Of a stretch of 64,000 nucleotides of DNA, positions 28,424 through 38,357 are shown piece by piece; within the stretch, counting starts at the first letter, position 1, and the number at the start of each line of letters is the position of its first letter. This DNA comes from Shewanella oncorhynchi (GTDB lineage: Bacteria; Pseudomonadota; Gammaproteobacteria; Enterobacterales; Shewanellaceae). Location of the stretch: the NCBI RefSeq assembly GCF_012584455.1, contig NZ_JABAEB010000005.1:1-64000 (forward strand). Direction: 5' to 3'. The position numbers and the translations under genes were made by a program. The notes under the pieces are model-generated. The model saw only the letters and a program-made list of their open reading frames with translations, made no database searches and was not told the origin of the DNA.

Positions 28424-29020
28424 ATGAAGTTGTTAAGTTCTCAAGCTTCGCCCTATGCCCGTTGTGTAAGAGCCTTAATCCAGTATCTAGGGATTAACAA
28501 TATTGAAGAGCAGTTAGTTAATCCCTTTGAAAACAGCGCAGAATTACTCGATGCTAACCCGTTAGGACAGATCCCGTGTCTTATTACCAACGATGGTGTA
28601 GCACTATTCGATAGTGAAGTGATCATGCGTTACCTAGATGCAGAGCTTGGCGATCGTAAGATGTTTGGGATCTCAAATAATAACTGGGTGCTGGAGTGTC
28701 AGTATTCTTTAGTTAAAGGCTTAATCGATAGCGCGGTGAAATTACGCCAAGAGCAAATGCGTGAAGAAGAAGGCGTGAGATCAGTATTTTGGACTGCACG
28801 TTTTGAACAAGCACTGCTGCGCGGCCTTATGCAGATTGAGCTTCAAACTGTGATCACCCAAACCACGATTCAAGCACCGCAATTAGCCTTGATTTGCTTA
28901 CTCGATTATGTGGATTTTAGACATCCAGAGCTAGATTGGCGTAAGGTTGCACCTGCGACAGCACTTTGGTTCAGTGAAATGCGTGATTTACCTGCATTTA
29001 TTCAAACTCGTCCCCAATAA
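28424..29020 (+). CDS. Glutathione S-transferase family protein
   Basis: A 198-residue protein with a thioredoxin-fold N-terminal domain (SSQASPYARCVRALIQYLG, then LGQIPCLITNDG with the cis-Pro, and LFDSEVIMRYL, which binds the glutathione gamma-glutamyl group) and an all-helical C-terminal domain. Substrate is not determined. I take the ATG at 28424, just after AAGGAAATTTTTG, not the TTG at 28421. Confidence 0.88.
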   Translation: MKLLSSQASPYARCVRALIQYLGINNIEEQLVNPFENSAELLDANPLGQIPCLITNDGVALFDSEVIMRYLDAELGDRKMFGISNNNWVLECQYSLVKGLIDSAVKLRQEQMREEEGVRSVFWTARFEQALLRGLMQIELQTVITQTTIQAPQLALICLLDYVDFRHPELDWRKVAPATALWFSEMRDLPAFIQTRPQ

Positions 29021-29034
29021 TCCGCAGAGGATGC

Positions 29035-29436
29035 TCAACCGTCGGTTGCGCGTCTTCCTCTTGGCCTATCACGGCGATTTTGTTCACCAAAAGCGCCGAA
29101 TAACTCACGAGTAACCCCATATTCTACTCTGCGATCATTGCCTAGTTGGCGCCTGTTTTCATGGTGTTGATAGCGGCATTGGCAGTTTGCCATAGTGCAT
29201 TCTTCCATCGGAATTTCGGGCGCATCTTTCGATAAAAATCGTTTTCCAGAAAGCGCTTCAATCTGCTCACAGCAACTGCCGTTATTCACTATGCTCACAC
29301 TGTGAAAACTGTGAGTTTTATTAATACTGGGATCTGCAGCTTGAGAAGAGTTTTTATGTCTTTTGGGACTAGTATTGAGTTTGAATAAGCCAAATAGCGC
29401 AATTGCGGCTACGCCTAGCAGCAAAACAGTTAACAT
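29035..29436 (-). CDS. Single-pass membrane protein with a cysteine/arginine-rich tail
   Basis: A 133-residue protein. One helix near the N-terminus (MLTVLLLGVAAIALFGLFKL) anchors it. The cytosolic part has a CC pair, CTMANCQC and then basic RRQLGNDRR and DRPRGRR stretches, a pattern seen in other small conserved Shewanella proteins of unknown function. I choose the ATG at 29436 because AGGAGG sits 4 bases before it, over a TTG at 29463. Confidence 0.65.
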   Translation of the reverse strand: MLTVLLLGVAAIALFGLFKLNTSPKRHKNSSQAADPSINKTHSFHSVSIVNNGSCCEQIEALSGKRFLSKDAPEIPMEECTMANCQCRYQHHENRRQLGNDRRVEYGVTRELFGAFGEQNRRDRPRGRRATDG

Positions 29437-29582
29437 AGCGCCTCCTGAAAGCATTTTAATCAAATTAAGGTTCAGTTTAGTTTGATTTGAGATAATCTCA
29501 AATTTTCAGATTAATGCCATTAAAAACATAAAGTTAATTAGCTGCTTGCTCTCAAGTTCTGTATCTATTACTCTTGCGAAAC

Positions 29583-29597
29583 TGATAAGCATTATCA
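29583..29597. promoter_or_regulatory. Fur box upstream of the Fe(III) transporter operon
   Basis: TGATAAG-C-ATTATCA is a 7-1-7 inverted repeat differing from the ideal Fur motif (TGATAAT-N-ATTATCA) at one base. It lies 60 bases before the binding-protein gene, so iron-Fur should repress the operon. Confidence 0.85.
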
Positions 29598-29656
29598 TTA
29601 ATGCGTTAGTGTTCAAATTTTACTGAACACGTCATCACTTTGGGGAGAATTCGGTA

Positions 29657-30664
29657 ATGAAATGGGTAACTTGCGCGGCTGTTGTTGGGTTAATGTCGGT
29701 TGGGCATTCAGCGAATGCAGATGATAAATTAACCGTTTATTCTTATCGTCAAGCTTTCTTGGTGGAGCCTATCCTGACGCGTTTCACCGAAGAAACTGGC
29801 ATAGGTGTGAATTTGGTATTTGCTAAAGACGGTATTGCCGAGCGTCTCGTCCGTGAAGGCCGTTTATCCCCAGCGGATCTTGTGCTGACGTCTGATTTTT
29901 CACGTTTAGTTGAATTAGTGGATAAAGATCTAACCTCTCCAGTCAAAAATCCCCTGCTAGAGAGCAATATTCCTGCGCAGTATCGCGATCCCGATGGCCA
30001 GTGGTATGCCCTGACTATGCGGGTGCGAAATCTCTATACAGCCAAGGATCGTTTAGGCCAGCAGCAATTGACCTATGAAGAATTAGCCGATCCCAAATAT
30101 AAAGGAAAGATTTGTACTCGCAGTGGTAAACATCCATACAACATAGCGTTAGTCGCATCTATGATTGCTCATCACGGTGAAGCTGAGGCAAAAACTTGGT
30201 TACAAGGCGTGAAAACTAATTTAGCCCGCAAACCTCAGGGGAACGACAGAGGGCAAATTGCCGCAGTAAAAGAAGGTGTGTGTGAGATCGCCATTGGTAA
30301 TAGCTACTATTACGGCAATATGTTGCAGGATCCTGAGCAAAAGGCGATTGCCGAAGCTGTGACGCTCAACTTCCCGAACCAAGCTGACCGCGGTGCCCAT
30401 GTGAATGTGTCTGGCATGGTACTAACTCGCCATGCGCCTAATAAAGCCAATGCGATCAAATTGATGGAGTTCTTATCCGCCGATGTGGCTCAAAAGGCTT
30501 ATGCCGATGTGAATATGGAATATCCAGTGAAAGCCGATGTGGCACCTTCATCTTTAGTGGCTTCATGGGGTAAGTTTAAGTCAGATCAATTGCCCATTTT
30601 TAAGTTGGCAGAATATCACCAAGCGGCGGTTAAGCTATTAGATGAAGTGCAGTTTGATCTCTAG
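29657..30664 (+). CDS. fbpA: Fe(III) ABC transporter periplasmic binding protein
   Basis: A ferric-ion binding protein of the FbpA/FutA family. A signal peptide ends at SANA (residue 21). The mature domain begins with KLTVYSYRQ and carries the paired iron-binding tyrosines in GNSYYYGNM. Length (335) fits. It is the first gene after a Fur box and is followed by the permease and ATPase of the same system. Confidence 0.93.
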   Translation: MKWVTCAAVVGLMSVGHSANADDKLTVYSYRQAFLVEPILTRFTEETGIGVNLVFAKDGIAERLVREGRLSPADLVLTSDFSRLVELVDKDLTSPVKNPLLESNIPAQYRDPDGQWYALTMRVRNLYTAKDRLGQQQLTYEELADPKYKGKICTRSGKHPYNIALVASMIAHHGEAEAKTWLQGVKTNLARKPQGNDRGQIAAVKEGVCEIAIGNSYYYGNMLQDPEQKAIAEAVTLNFPNQADRGAHVNVSGMVLTRHAPNKANAIKLMEFLSADVAQKAYADVNMEYPVKADVAPSSLVASWGKFKSDQLPIFKLAEYHQAAVKLLDEVQFDL

Positions 30665-30740
30665 CTCCAGTGCTAGCGACAAAATGCAGATTTAGGTTAT
30701 TAGCGCCAGTGATTGGCGCTGTGACGTTTTAAGGATTGAC

Positions 30741-32372
30741 ATGATTTTAGGATTAGCCAGAAGCTGGTCGCTTGCTGGTTATGCCGTGGCCGCCTTGCTG
30801 GTATTGCCACTATTTGCGTTGATATTTCAAGCTTTTCAGCCTGACGAAGCCGTGTTTGGGCACTTGATGGCAACGGTTCTGCCGACATATATCATTAATA
30901 GTTTATTGCTGATTTTCTGGGTGAGTCTGGGGGCGTTATTACTCGCGTTACCTTGCGCTTGGTTGATGGCTCGTTGTGACTTTGTAGGCAGGCGATATTT
31001 GCAATGGGCGCTATTATTGCCCCTCGCTATGCCTGCGTATATTGTTGCCTACGTCTATACCGATTTACTCGATTATGCGGGGCCAGTGCAGCGCGGTCTT
31101 CGTTCGATATTTGGCTGGGACTCACCGCAGGATTATTTCTTCCCCGATATTCGTACCTTAGGCGGCGCGGCGTGTATGTTGTCGCTGGTATTGTTTCCCT
31201 ATATTTATCTCTTGGCGCGTACCGCTTTTATGGAGCAATCCTTAAGTTTGGCCCATGCTTCGCGCATTATGGGTTGTTCACCGTGGCAAAGTTTTTGGCG
31301 TTTATCTTTGCCTATGGCAAGGCCTGCGCTCGCCGTTGGGGTGGCTTTAGTGGCGATGGAGACGGCCGCTGATTTTGCAACGGTTAACTATTTTGCCGTG
31401 CCCACCTTAACGACAGCCGTGTACGACACTTGGCTGGGTTATGGCAATTTGACCGCCGCCGCTAAGTTATCGGCGATTATCTTGCTGGTGGTATTTAGTC
31501 TGATTGGATTTGAGCGTTTTGCCCGTCGTAAACAGCAGTTATTCCAAAAACAATCACGTATACAAGTCACTGACTTGTATCGACTCTCGATGACTCAAAC
31601 CTTAGTTGCACTCAGCTTTTGCGGCATGCTATTGCTATTAGCCTTTCTGTTACCTTTCGGGATTTTATTATCCTATGCGATTGGTTACTTTGAACAAAGC
31701 TGGGATAAGAGTTTTTGGCAATTGAGTCTTAACAGCCTCAGTCTTGCGCTGATCACCAGTTTACTCTGTTGCTTAATCGCCTTACTGCTGATGTTCGTTC
31801 GCCGGATAAGCCCAAGACAGAGTGATGCTTTGCCCTCACGGTTAGCTTCGACGGGCTATGCCTTACCAGGCACTGTGCTGGCTATTGGGGTATTAGTGCC
31901 TTTAACTATGCTAGATTTTGCGATTAACGATCTGGCGGATCTTGTCGGCATAGCAGGTCCTGGTCTTATCCTTACAGGCAGTGTGATGGCATTGATTTTT
32001 GCTTTTTGTGTGCGTTTCGTGGCAATTGCGATTGGCAGTGTTGAAAGCAGTTATAAACGCATCTCGCCATCGCTAGACATGGTGAGCCTGACCATGGGGC
32101 AAACTCCTAGGCAACTTTTGCGGCGGGTGCATTTGCCTTTACTTGCCAAGGGATTGTTTGCGGGCGCTTTATTGGTGTTTATCGAAAGCATGAAGGAACT
32201 GCCCGCTGCGTTATTGCTGCGGCCTATCGGCTTTGAGAATCTTGCAACTTATGTATTCCAGTTTGCGTCCGATGAAAAACTCGAGCACGGCGCATTAGCT
32301 GCTATTGTGATTGTACTGGTGGGTTTAGTGCCGCTTATTTATTTAAACCGTTCATTGGAGCATCACAGCTGA
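30741..32372 (+). CDS. fbpB: Fe(III) ABC transporter permease, two-domain
   Basis: A 543-residue inner-membrane permease with about twelve membrane helices, representing two fused binding-protein-dependent permease domains. Each half carries an EAA-like loop that docks the ATPase: ASRIMGCSPWQSFWRLSLP near residue 175 and LTMGQTPRQLLRRVHLP near residue 455. It is the middle gene of the operon, and its stop overlaps the ATPase start (ATGA). Confidence 0.92.
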   Translation: MILGLARSWSLAGYAVAALLVLPLFALIFQAFQPDEAVFGHLMATVLPTYIINSLLLIFWVSLGALLLALPCAWLMARCDFVGRRYLQWALLLPLAMPAYIVAYVYTDLLDYAGPVQRGLRSIFGWDSPQDYFFPDIRTLGGAACMLSLVLFPYIYLLARTAFMEQSLSLAHASRIMGCSPWQSFWRLSLPMARPALAVGVALVAMETAADFATVNYFAVPTLTTAVYDTWLGYGNLTAAAKLSAIILLVVFSLIGFERFARRKQQLFQKQSRIQVTDLYRLSMTQTLVALSFCGMLLLLAFLLPFGILLSYAIGYFEQSWDKSFWQLSLNSLSLALITSLLCCLIALLLMFVRRISPRQSDALPSRLASTGYALPGTVLAIGVLVPLTMLDFAINDLADLVGIAGPGLILTGSVMALIFAFCVRFVAIAIGSVESSYKRISPSLDMVSLTMGQTPRQLLRRVHLPLLAKGLFAGALLVFIESMKELPAALLLRPIGFENLATYVFQFASDEKLEHGALAAIVIVLVGLVPLIYLNRSLEHHS

Positions 32373-33451
32373 TGACAAGTACGCTCAAGCTTAAGCAAAT
32401 TCATAGCGATTATCAGGGCCAGCAAGTACTTAAAGGTTTGAGTTTAACGGTCGCTCAAGGGGAAATCCTGGCGTTGTTAGGCCCAAGCGGTTGTGGCAAG
32501 ACGACCTTATTACGTGCGGTTGCTGGATTACAGTCCATAAGCCAAGGTGAAATCCAGATTAATGGCCGCATAGTGAGTGGCAATAGCCAGTTTGTACCTA
32601 GCGAGCAGCGCGGCATCGGCATGATTTTTCAAGACTATGCGCTTTTCCCTCATTTGACTGTGGCGGAAAATATCCTCTTTGGGGTGGCTAGATTGTCGGG
32701 CGCAGAACGTCAGGCACGTTTGGATGAAATGCTAGCCTTGGTCAAACTTGAAGGGTTGGCACAGCGTTATCCCCATGAATTATCTGGCGGTCAGCAGCAG
32801 CGAGTTTCCATTGCGCGAGCACTTGCCTATGAGCCGCAATTATTGCTGCTCGATGAGCCTTTTTCCAATATTGATGCCCAAGTGCGCTACGAGATGATGG
32901 CGGAAATTCGCAGCATCTTAAAACAGCGTAATGTCAGCGCGGTGTTTGTTACTCATAGCAAGGATGAAGCCTTTGTATTTGCAGATACTTTAGCCATCTT
33001 TAATCAAGGCATCATAGTGCAACATGGTAGTGCCGAAGCTTTATATGCCGCCCCAAACAGCCGCTATGTGGCGGACTTTTTAGGTAGCGGTAATTACTTA
33101 CCTGCAGCAGTGTTTGATGGGCACAGTGTTGTCACTCCCATAGGTCATTTAACCAGCCTCACGCCATTAAATTTGCCGAACGAGTTCAGTGGAACAGTAT
33201 TCTTGCGACCACAGCAATTGACGCTCAGCGCCGATGAACAGGGCGTTGGTACTATCACTGAGCGACGTTTCTTAGGCGCCTTTTGTCATTATTGGGTCAA
33301 AATTGAGGCCGCTTCCCATGCTTATTATGTGGAGGTGCGTAGCCAAATGATGCAGCTAAGTATCGGTCAAAAGGTTGGGGTAACGACTGAGCCGCATTCG
33401 CTTGTGTTGTTTGAATCTTCAGCATATTCAAACTGTGGGGACCCAATCTAA
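32372..33451 (+). CDS. fbpC: Fe(III) ABC transporter ATP-binding protein
   Basis: A 359-residue ATPase. Walker A GPSGCGKTT, Q-loop, signature LSGGQQQR, Walker B LLLLDEPFS and the H-loop in FVTHSKDEA are all present, followed by a C-terminal TOBE-like region (about 240-350). The start overlaps the permease stop by one base, indicating translational coupling. It energises ferric iron import with the two genes before it. Confidence 0.93.
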   Translation: MTSTLKLKQIHSDYQGQQVLKGLSLTVAQGEILALLGPSGCGKTTLLRAVAGLQSISQGEIQINGRIVSGNSQFVPSEQRGIGMIFQDYALFPHLTVAENILFGVARLSGAERQARLDEMLALVKLEGLAQRYPHELSGGQQQRVSIARALAYEPQLLLLDEPFSNIDAQVRYEMMAEIRSILKQRNVSAVFVTHSKDEAFVFADTLAIFNQGIIVQHGSAEALYAAPNSRYVADFLGSGNYLPAAVFDGHSVVTPIGHLTSLTPLNLPNEFSGTVFLRPQQLTLSADEQGVGTITERRFLGAFCHYWVKIEAASHAYYVEVRSQMMQLSIGQKVGVTTEPHSLVLFESSAYSNCGDPI

Positions 33452-33596
33452 GCGATGAGTAATTATTTAATGCAGATATGACATAGCCAACTAAAGTACG
33501 ACATTTTTGCTTACGTTTAACTTGGGTCTATGTGGTATTGGTTGGTGATATTTTCGACCATCCTTGCTACTTTTATCCTCCGGTTTTGGAGGAATT

Positions 33597-35309
33597 ATGA
33601 TAAAAACAATAAATTCAATTTGCACCCTCGTTATTGTAGCAACGGCAATATCGTCTTCAGGAGTGATGGCCATGGATAGGATCACAGGTAAAGCCTTCGC
33701 AACGCGATCAGAAGTGTATGCAACCCAAGGGATGGCGGCGACCAGTCAGCCTTTAGCTACACAAGTTGCTATTGATATACTTAAACAGGGCGGCAGTGCG
33801 GTCGATGCAGCGATTGCCGCTAACGCCATGTTAGGGTTAGTCGAGCCAACGGGCTCGGGTGTCGGTGGGGACTTATTTGCTATCGTCTGGAGCGCAAAAG
33901 ATAAACGCCTCTATGGTCTTAATGCATCGGGGCGCAGTCCCAAATCCTTAAGTTTAGAAAAGCTTAAATCCCTCGGATTAGACTATTTACCGCCGCTTGG
34001 ACCTTTGCCAGTTTCTGTACCGGGCACTGTTGACGGTTGGTACGAGCTGCATAATAAGTTTGGTAAATTAGCTATGGCTGATAATCTCGCGCCTGCCATT
34101 CATTACGCCCGTGATGGTTTCCCTGTGTCAGAGTTGATTGCCTATTACCTTGATGGCAGTGGTAAAAAACTGGCTAAATTCCCCGGTTTTAAAGAAACCT
34201 ATATGCCTAATGGTAAGATGCCTGCCGTAGGGGAAATCTTTAAAAATCCCGCGCTTGCTAACACTTATGAGAAAATTGCCAAGGGCGGTCGCGATGCTTT
34301 CTATAAAGGTGATATTGCCAAAAGTATCGATAAGTACATGAAATCCCAAGGTGGTTATTTAAGTTATGATGACTTAGCGAGCCATACTAGCGACTGGATA
34401 GATCCCGTTTCGGTGAACTACCGTGGTTACGATGTGTGGGAACTGCCACCTAATGGTCAAGGCATTGCGGCGCTACAAATCTTAAAAACGATGGAGCCCT
34501 TTAATGTGGCTGCCATGGGCTTTAATAGTCCTGAATATGTCCATTTATTTGTCGAAGCAAAGAAACTCGCCTTTGCCGACAGAGCTAAGTTTTATGCCGA
34601 CATGGCCTTTAATAAAGTGCCCGTTACCGAGCTTATCTCACAGAAATATAACTATGATCGCGCTAAGTTGATTGACCTTACAAAAGCCGCCAAAAGTGTC
34701 GATGCGGGTAATCCAGCGTTGCAACATGGCGATACTGTGTACCTGACTACTGCCGACAAAGATGGCAACATGGTGTCACTCATTCAGAGTAATTACCGTG
34801 GTATGGGGTCAGGGATGACACCGCCGGATCTCGGCTTTGTGCTGCAAGACCGCGGGCAAATGTTTGATTTAACGGAAGGGCGTTTTAATACCTACGCACC
34901 GGGCAAGCGTCCATTCCATACCATTATTCCGGCTTTTGTGACCAAAGACGGTAAACCTTGGCTGAGCTTTGGGGTGATGGGCGGCGCGACTCAGCCACAA
35001 ATGCACGCGCAGATTGTAATGAATCTGATTGATTTTAAAATGAACTTGCAAGAAGCGGGCGATGCCCCCAGAATTTTGCATATGGGTTCAACCGAGCCCA
35101 CAGGCGAAGTGATGAATGATGGTGGCTACGTCAGTCTGGAATCAGGTTTTCCGGTAGAAACCCGTCGTGAGTTGATTAAGAAAGGCCATGTGCTGCGTGA
35201 TGGACTTGGGGAGTTTGGTGGCTATCAAGCCATTGGATTTAATGCCGAAACTGGCGTATATCGTGCGGCCTCTGAGAGTCGCAAGGATGGTCACGCCGCA
35301 GGCTATTAA
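33597..35309 (+). CDS. ggt: Gamma-glutamyltransferase family protein, exported
   Basis: An autoprocessing N-terminal-nucleophile hydrolase that transfers or hydrolyses gamma-glutamyl groups of glutathione. A signal peptide ends near residue 24 (GVMA). The large-subunit signature GSGVGGDLFAI and the presumed self-cleavage Thr in LQHGDTVYLTT are visible. The usual TTH motif reads TVY here, so it may be a divergent GGT or acylase-like member. GGAGG before the ATG at 33597 decides the start over an upstream in-frame ATG. Length 570. Confidence 0.88.
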   Translation: MIKTINSICTLVIVATAISSSGVMAMDRITGKAFATRSEVYATQGMAATSQPLATQVAIDILKQGGSAVDAAIAANAMLGLVEPTGSGVGGDLFAIVWSAKDKRLYGLNASGRSPKSLSLEKLKSLGLDYLPPLGPLPVSVPGTVDGWYELHNKFGKLAMADNLAPAIHYARDGFPVSELIAYYLDGSGKKLAKFPGFKETYMPNGKMPAVGEIFKNPALANTYEKIAKGGRDAFYKGDIAKSIDKYMKSQGGYLSYDDLASHTSDWIDPVSVNYRGYDVWELPPNGQGIAALQILKTMEPFNVAAMGFNSPEYVHLFVEAKKLAFADRAKFYADMAFNKVPVTELISQKYNYDRAKLIDLTKAAKSVDAGNPALQHGDTVYLTTADKDGNMVSLIQSNYRGMGSGMTPPDLGFVLQDRGQMFDLTEGRFNTYAPGKRPFHTIIPAFVTKDGKPWLSFGVMGGATQPQMHAQIVMNLIDFKMNLQEAGDAPRILHMGSTEPTGEVMNDGGYVSLESGFPVETRRELIKKGHVLRDGLGEFGGYQAIGFNAETGVYRAASESRKDGHAAGY

Positions 35310-35378
35310 CACTAAGATAAATGCTAAGGTAAACTCAACACTGAGTGAACCTGACGTCATGGATTCGATTTAACTGAT

Positions 35379-35409
35379 TGGCGAGACTTTAATGGTCTCG
35401 TCAATTTTT
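35379..35409 (+). terminator. Probable terminator of ggt
   Basis: GGCGAGAC and GGTCTCGTC form a G/C-rich stem with a short loop, followed by AATTTTT, about 70 bases after the stop. Confidence 0.65.
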
Positions 35410-35557
35410 ATGTTTAAGGGTCTGGGGTAGGATAATGCTCCGCTATTGGCATTATCATAAACAGATCAGAGCAAACTGTGCGTTAGTTAATGTCATTTTT
35501 AGGTAAAGTTGCGGATAATATTGCCGAAAATGAATTTAGAAAAAGGGTGATAACCAA

Positions 35558-36493
35558 ATGGATATTCAAAATATGCCGCGTGAACAGTTGGGTGTGTGTG
35601 CAGAGGGGAACTTACACAGTGTCTATTTGATGTTTAATGCCAATGACAATGTCGAGTCGCAATTACGTCCCTGTCTTGCCAACGTTGCGCAGTATATTTA
35701 TGAGCTGACAGATCAATATTCCGACAGTGCATTCAATGGTTTTGTTGGTATTGGTGCTAATTATTGGGATAGCCTCTATCCTACTGCTCGCCCTGAACTG
35801 CTCAAACCTTTCCCTGCGATGCAAGTGGGCAGTCGTGAAGCGCCTGCAATTGAATATGATTTATTCGTGCATATTCGCAGTGATCGTTACGACATTCTGC
35901 ATTTAGTGGCTAATGAAATCAGCCAAATGTTTGAAGACTTAGTGGAGTTAGTTGAAGAAGAGCGTGGCTTTAGATTTATGGATAGCCGTGATTTGACTGG
36001 TTTTGTCGATGGCACCGAAAACCCTAAGGGGCGCCACCGCCAGGAAGTTGCACTTGTGGGTGATGAGGATCCTGAGTTTAAGGGTGGCAGCTATATTCAT
36101 GTGCAAAAATATGCCCATAACTTGAGTAAGTGGCATAGGTTACCAGTTAAAAAACAAGAGGATATAATCGGTCGTACTAAGCAAGATAATATCGAGTATG
36201 AATCTGAAGATAAGCCACTGACCAGCCATATCAAGCGCGTTAATCTTAAACATGCCGATGGTAAGTCAATGGAGATCCTGCGTCAGAGTATGCCCTATGG
36301 TTCGCTGAAGGAGCAGGGATTAATGTTTATCTCTAACTGCCGCACGCCAGAACATTTTGAAAAGATGCTGCATAGCATGATGTTTGGTGATGGCGAAGGC
36401 AATCATGATCACTTGATGCATTTTACTAAGGCGATGACAGGTTCATCTTTCTTTGCCCCTGCACTGGATTTTATGCTGCAGTTCGACGAATAA
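35558..36493 (+). CDS. Dye-decolorizing (DyP-type) haem peroxidase
   Basis: A 311-residue haem peroxidase that resembles the structurally characterised TyrA of S. oneidensis. The DyP hallmark GFVDGTENPKGR supplies the distal Asp; a proximal His lies in HIKRVNLKH. There is no Tat or Sec signal, so it is cytosolic, the YfeX-like class. A terminator-like dyad follows. Confidence 0.92.
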   Translation: MDIQNMPREQLGVCAEGNLHSVYLMFNANDNVESQLRPCLANVAQYIYELTDQYSDSAFNGFVGIGANYWDSLYPTARPELLKPFPAMQVGSREAPAIEYDLFVHIRSDRYDILHLVANEISQMFEDLVELVEEERGFRFMDSRDLTGFVDGTENPKGRHRQEVALVGDEDPEFKGGSYIHVQKYAHNLSKWHRLPVKKQEDIIGRTKQDNIEYESEDKPLTSHIKRVNLKHADGKSMEILRQSMPYGSLKEQGLMFISNCRTPEHFEKMLHSMMFGDGEGNHDHLMHFTKAMTGSSFFAPALDFMLQFDE

Positions 36494-36528
36494 GCTTTCT
36501 ATAATCAAGCCGAATTAGTATCAATCGA

Positions 36529-36564
36529 GACGCACTTAAGCTAACGCCTAAGTGCGTTTTTTTA
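36529..36564. terminator. Terminator between the DyP gene and the LysR gene
   Basis: ACGCACTTA and TAAGTGCGT form a stem around a 10-base loop, followed by a T-run on the plus strand. It may also act on the convergent LysR gene. Confidence 0.7.
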
Positions 36565-36566
36565 TG

Positions 36567-37469
36567 CTAATGCGCGGGAACCCATTTTTTGATATCGAGC
36601 TGCCATTGCAGGGCGGTGAAATCGATAAAGGCGCGCACTAGATTTTGCTGATAACTGCGGGACAAATATACCGCCCACAGGGTTTGGCCTGGTGTCGTAA
36701 ATTCGGGTAAGACTTCTTTGAGCTGACCACTGGCAAGGTATTGGTTAGCCAAGTCACAGGGTAACCGCACTATGCCATGTCCACGTAGCGCCGCACTGAC
36801 CAACACTCCCATATCGTTAGCCCTAAGATTCCCTGTAACTTTGACGTGCTCGGCTTGCAGTTCTTTTAGAAAAGGCCAGTTTTGTTGCGCTGAGTGTATG
36901 AGGCAGTTGTGGGCCAGCAGATCTATGGGTTCGAGGAGTGGCGTTGCGCTATCAAGATAGCTCGGCGCCGCGCAAAGTACCGCATCTATGGTCATCAAAC
37001 GCCGAGCTATGAGATTCTCATCGGGTTGCTCGGTATAACGTAGCGCCACGTCGACTCTCTCATCTACCAATTGCGCAAAACTGTCCGACATCACCAGTTG
37101 AATGTTGACCTTAGGATGAATTTTAATAAAGCGATCGACGACATCAAACAGACTGTGCTGCCCAAGGCCAATAGGCGTAGCGATACGAATACTGCCTACC
37201 AGTTCACTGTTATGGCTGTGGGCACGGCTCTCCATGGCCGCAACTTCACTTAAGATCCGCTGGCAAAATTGTAGCGCTTCCTCACCCTGCAAAGTCAAGC
37301 TGGCGCTGCGCGTGGTGCGGTGTAATAAGCGTAAACTCAACCACTGCTCCACTTCTTGAATATGACGGGAAACCTGCAGGCGGCTGAGGTCTAAATGTTC
37401 GGCAGCTTTGGTAAAGCTGCCACAGTTTGCGACTTCGACGAAACTGCGTATTGCGGCAATTTTATCCAC
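36567..37469 (-). CDS. LysR-family transcriptional regulator
   Basis: A 300-residue regulator with an N-terminal winged helix (residues 1-60, including FTKAAEHLDLSRLQVSRHIQE) and a C-terminal ligand-binding domain. The start is a GTG, with AGGA about 7 bases upstream. It lies divergent from a NAD(P)-binding oxidoreductase, which is the usual arrangement for LysR regulators and their targets, with 106 bases between. Confidence 0.9.
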   Translation of the reverse strand: MDKIAAIRSFVEVANCGSFTKAAEHLDLSRLQVSRHIQEVEQWLSLRLLHRTTRSASLTLQGEEALQFCQRILSEVAAMESRAHSHNSELVGSIRIATPIGLGQHSLFDVVDRFIKIHPKVNIQLVMSDSFAQLVDERVDVALRYTEQPDENLIARRLMTIDAVLCAAPSYLDSATPLLEPIDLLAHNCLIHSAQQNWPFLKELQAEHVKVTGNLRANDMGVLVSAALRGHGIVRLPCDLANQYLASGQLKEVLPEFTTPGQTLWAVYLSRSYQQNLVRAFIDFTALQWQLDIKKWVPAH

Positions 37470-37575
37470 ATTAGTATCCTATATTGAAACAATCATGCTC
37501 AATTATTGATGTTTATTAGGTGAAAAACTGCAAGTAAACTGGATCCAATGTAAATCATCTGAGTGGGACAATGAA

Positions 37576-38208
37576 ATGAAAATCGCAATTTTAGGTGCAA
37601 CGGGTTGGATTGGTGGTGCAATTTTAAAAGAAGCACAGAGTCGTGGACATCAAGTGACAGCATTAGTGCGTGATCCAAGCAAGTTATCCGTGGCTGACGT
37701 GGCAGTACGTGCCGTGGATTTAGAGCAGCCATTGGTCGCCGATACTTTTGCTGGCGTAGATGTCGTGATTGCCGCCGTTGGTGGCCGCGCCCAACAAAAT
37801 CATGGTCTAGTGGCGAGTACGGTTCAGCATTTACTGGATGTGCTGCCTAACGCTAACGTGTCACGTTTATTGTGGGTCGGTGGTGCTGGGAGTTTAGAAG
37901 TGGCGCCGGGTGTGGCGCTGGTCTCTAGCCCAGATTTCCCTGCAGCATATAAAGATGAGGCGTTAGCTCAGGGTGAAGCTTTGCAGGTATTCCGTGCGGC
38001 GCAAACTGCAATCAATTGGACCTTTGTGAGCCCAGCCGCTGAGATTTATCCCGGTGAGAGTGAAGGCCCGTACCGTCTTGGTGGCGACAGCTTCTTTACC
38101 GATGCTAATGGTCAAAGCCGTATCTCTGTAACCGATTACGCAAAAGCCATGGTAGATGAAGCCGAAAAGGGCGCTCACCCAAACCAGCGCATCAGTGTGG
38201 CTTACTGA
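37576..38208 (+). CDS. NAD(P)H-binding short-chain oxidoreductase
   Basis: A 210-residue Rossmann-fold protein of the atypical SDR or NAD(P)H-binding group. The GATGWIGG nucleotide motif is at residues 7-14 and VAAVGGRAQ lies downstream. There is no YxxxK pair in the classical place, so it belongs to the YwnB-like branch. Its divergent LysR neighbour is its likely regulator. Confidence 0.85.
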   Translation: MKIAILGATGWIGGAILKEAQSRGHQVTALVRDPSKLSVADVAVRAVDLEQPLVADTFAGVDVVIAAVGGRAQQNHGLVASTVQHLLDVLPNANVSRLLWVGGAGSLEVAPGVALVSSPDFPAAYKDEALAQGEALQVFRAAQTAINWTFVSPAAEIYPGESEGPYRLGGDSFFTDANGQSRISVTDYAKAMVDEAEKGAHPNQRISVAY

Positions 38209-38328
38209 TATCGTTATAGTTGAGTTAGATATTGTGAGTTAGATATTGTGCTTGAATGTGTAACGTAATCGGGACAATGGCCAAATAACCAGCGCTATAT
38301 TGCACTTCAAAATGTACAGATAAAATAG

Positions 38329-38357
38329 AACAGGTCAGCTCACTGACCTGTTTTTTT
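38329..38357 (+). terminator. Terminator of the NAD(P)-binding oxidoreductase gene
   Basis: AACAGGTCAG and CTGACCTGTT form a 10-bp stem with a 4-base loop and seven T. It abuts the argR stop codon, so it may serve both convergent genes. Confidence 0.75.
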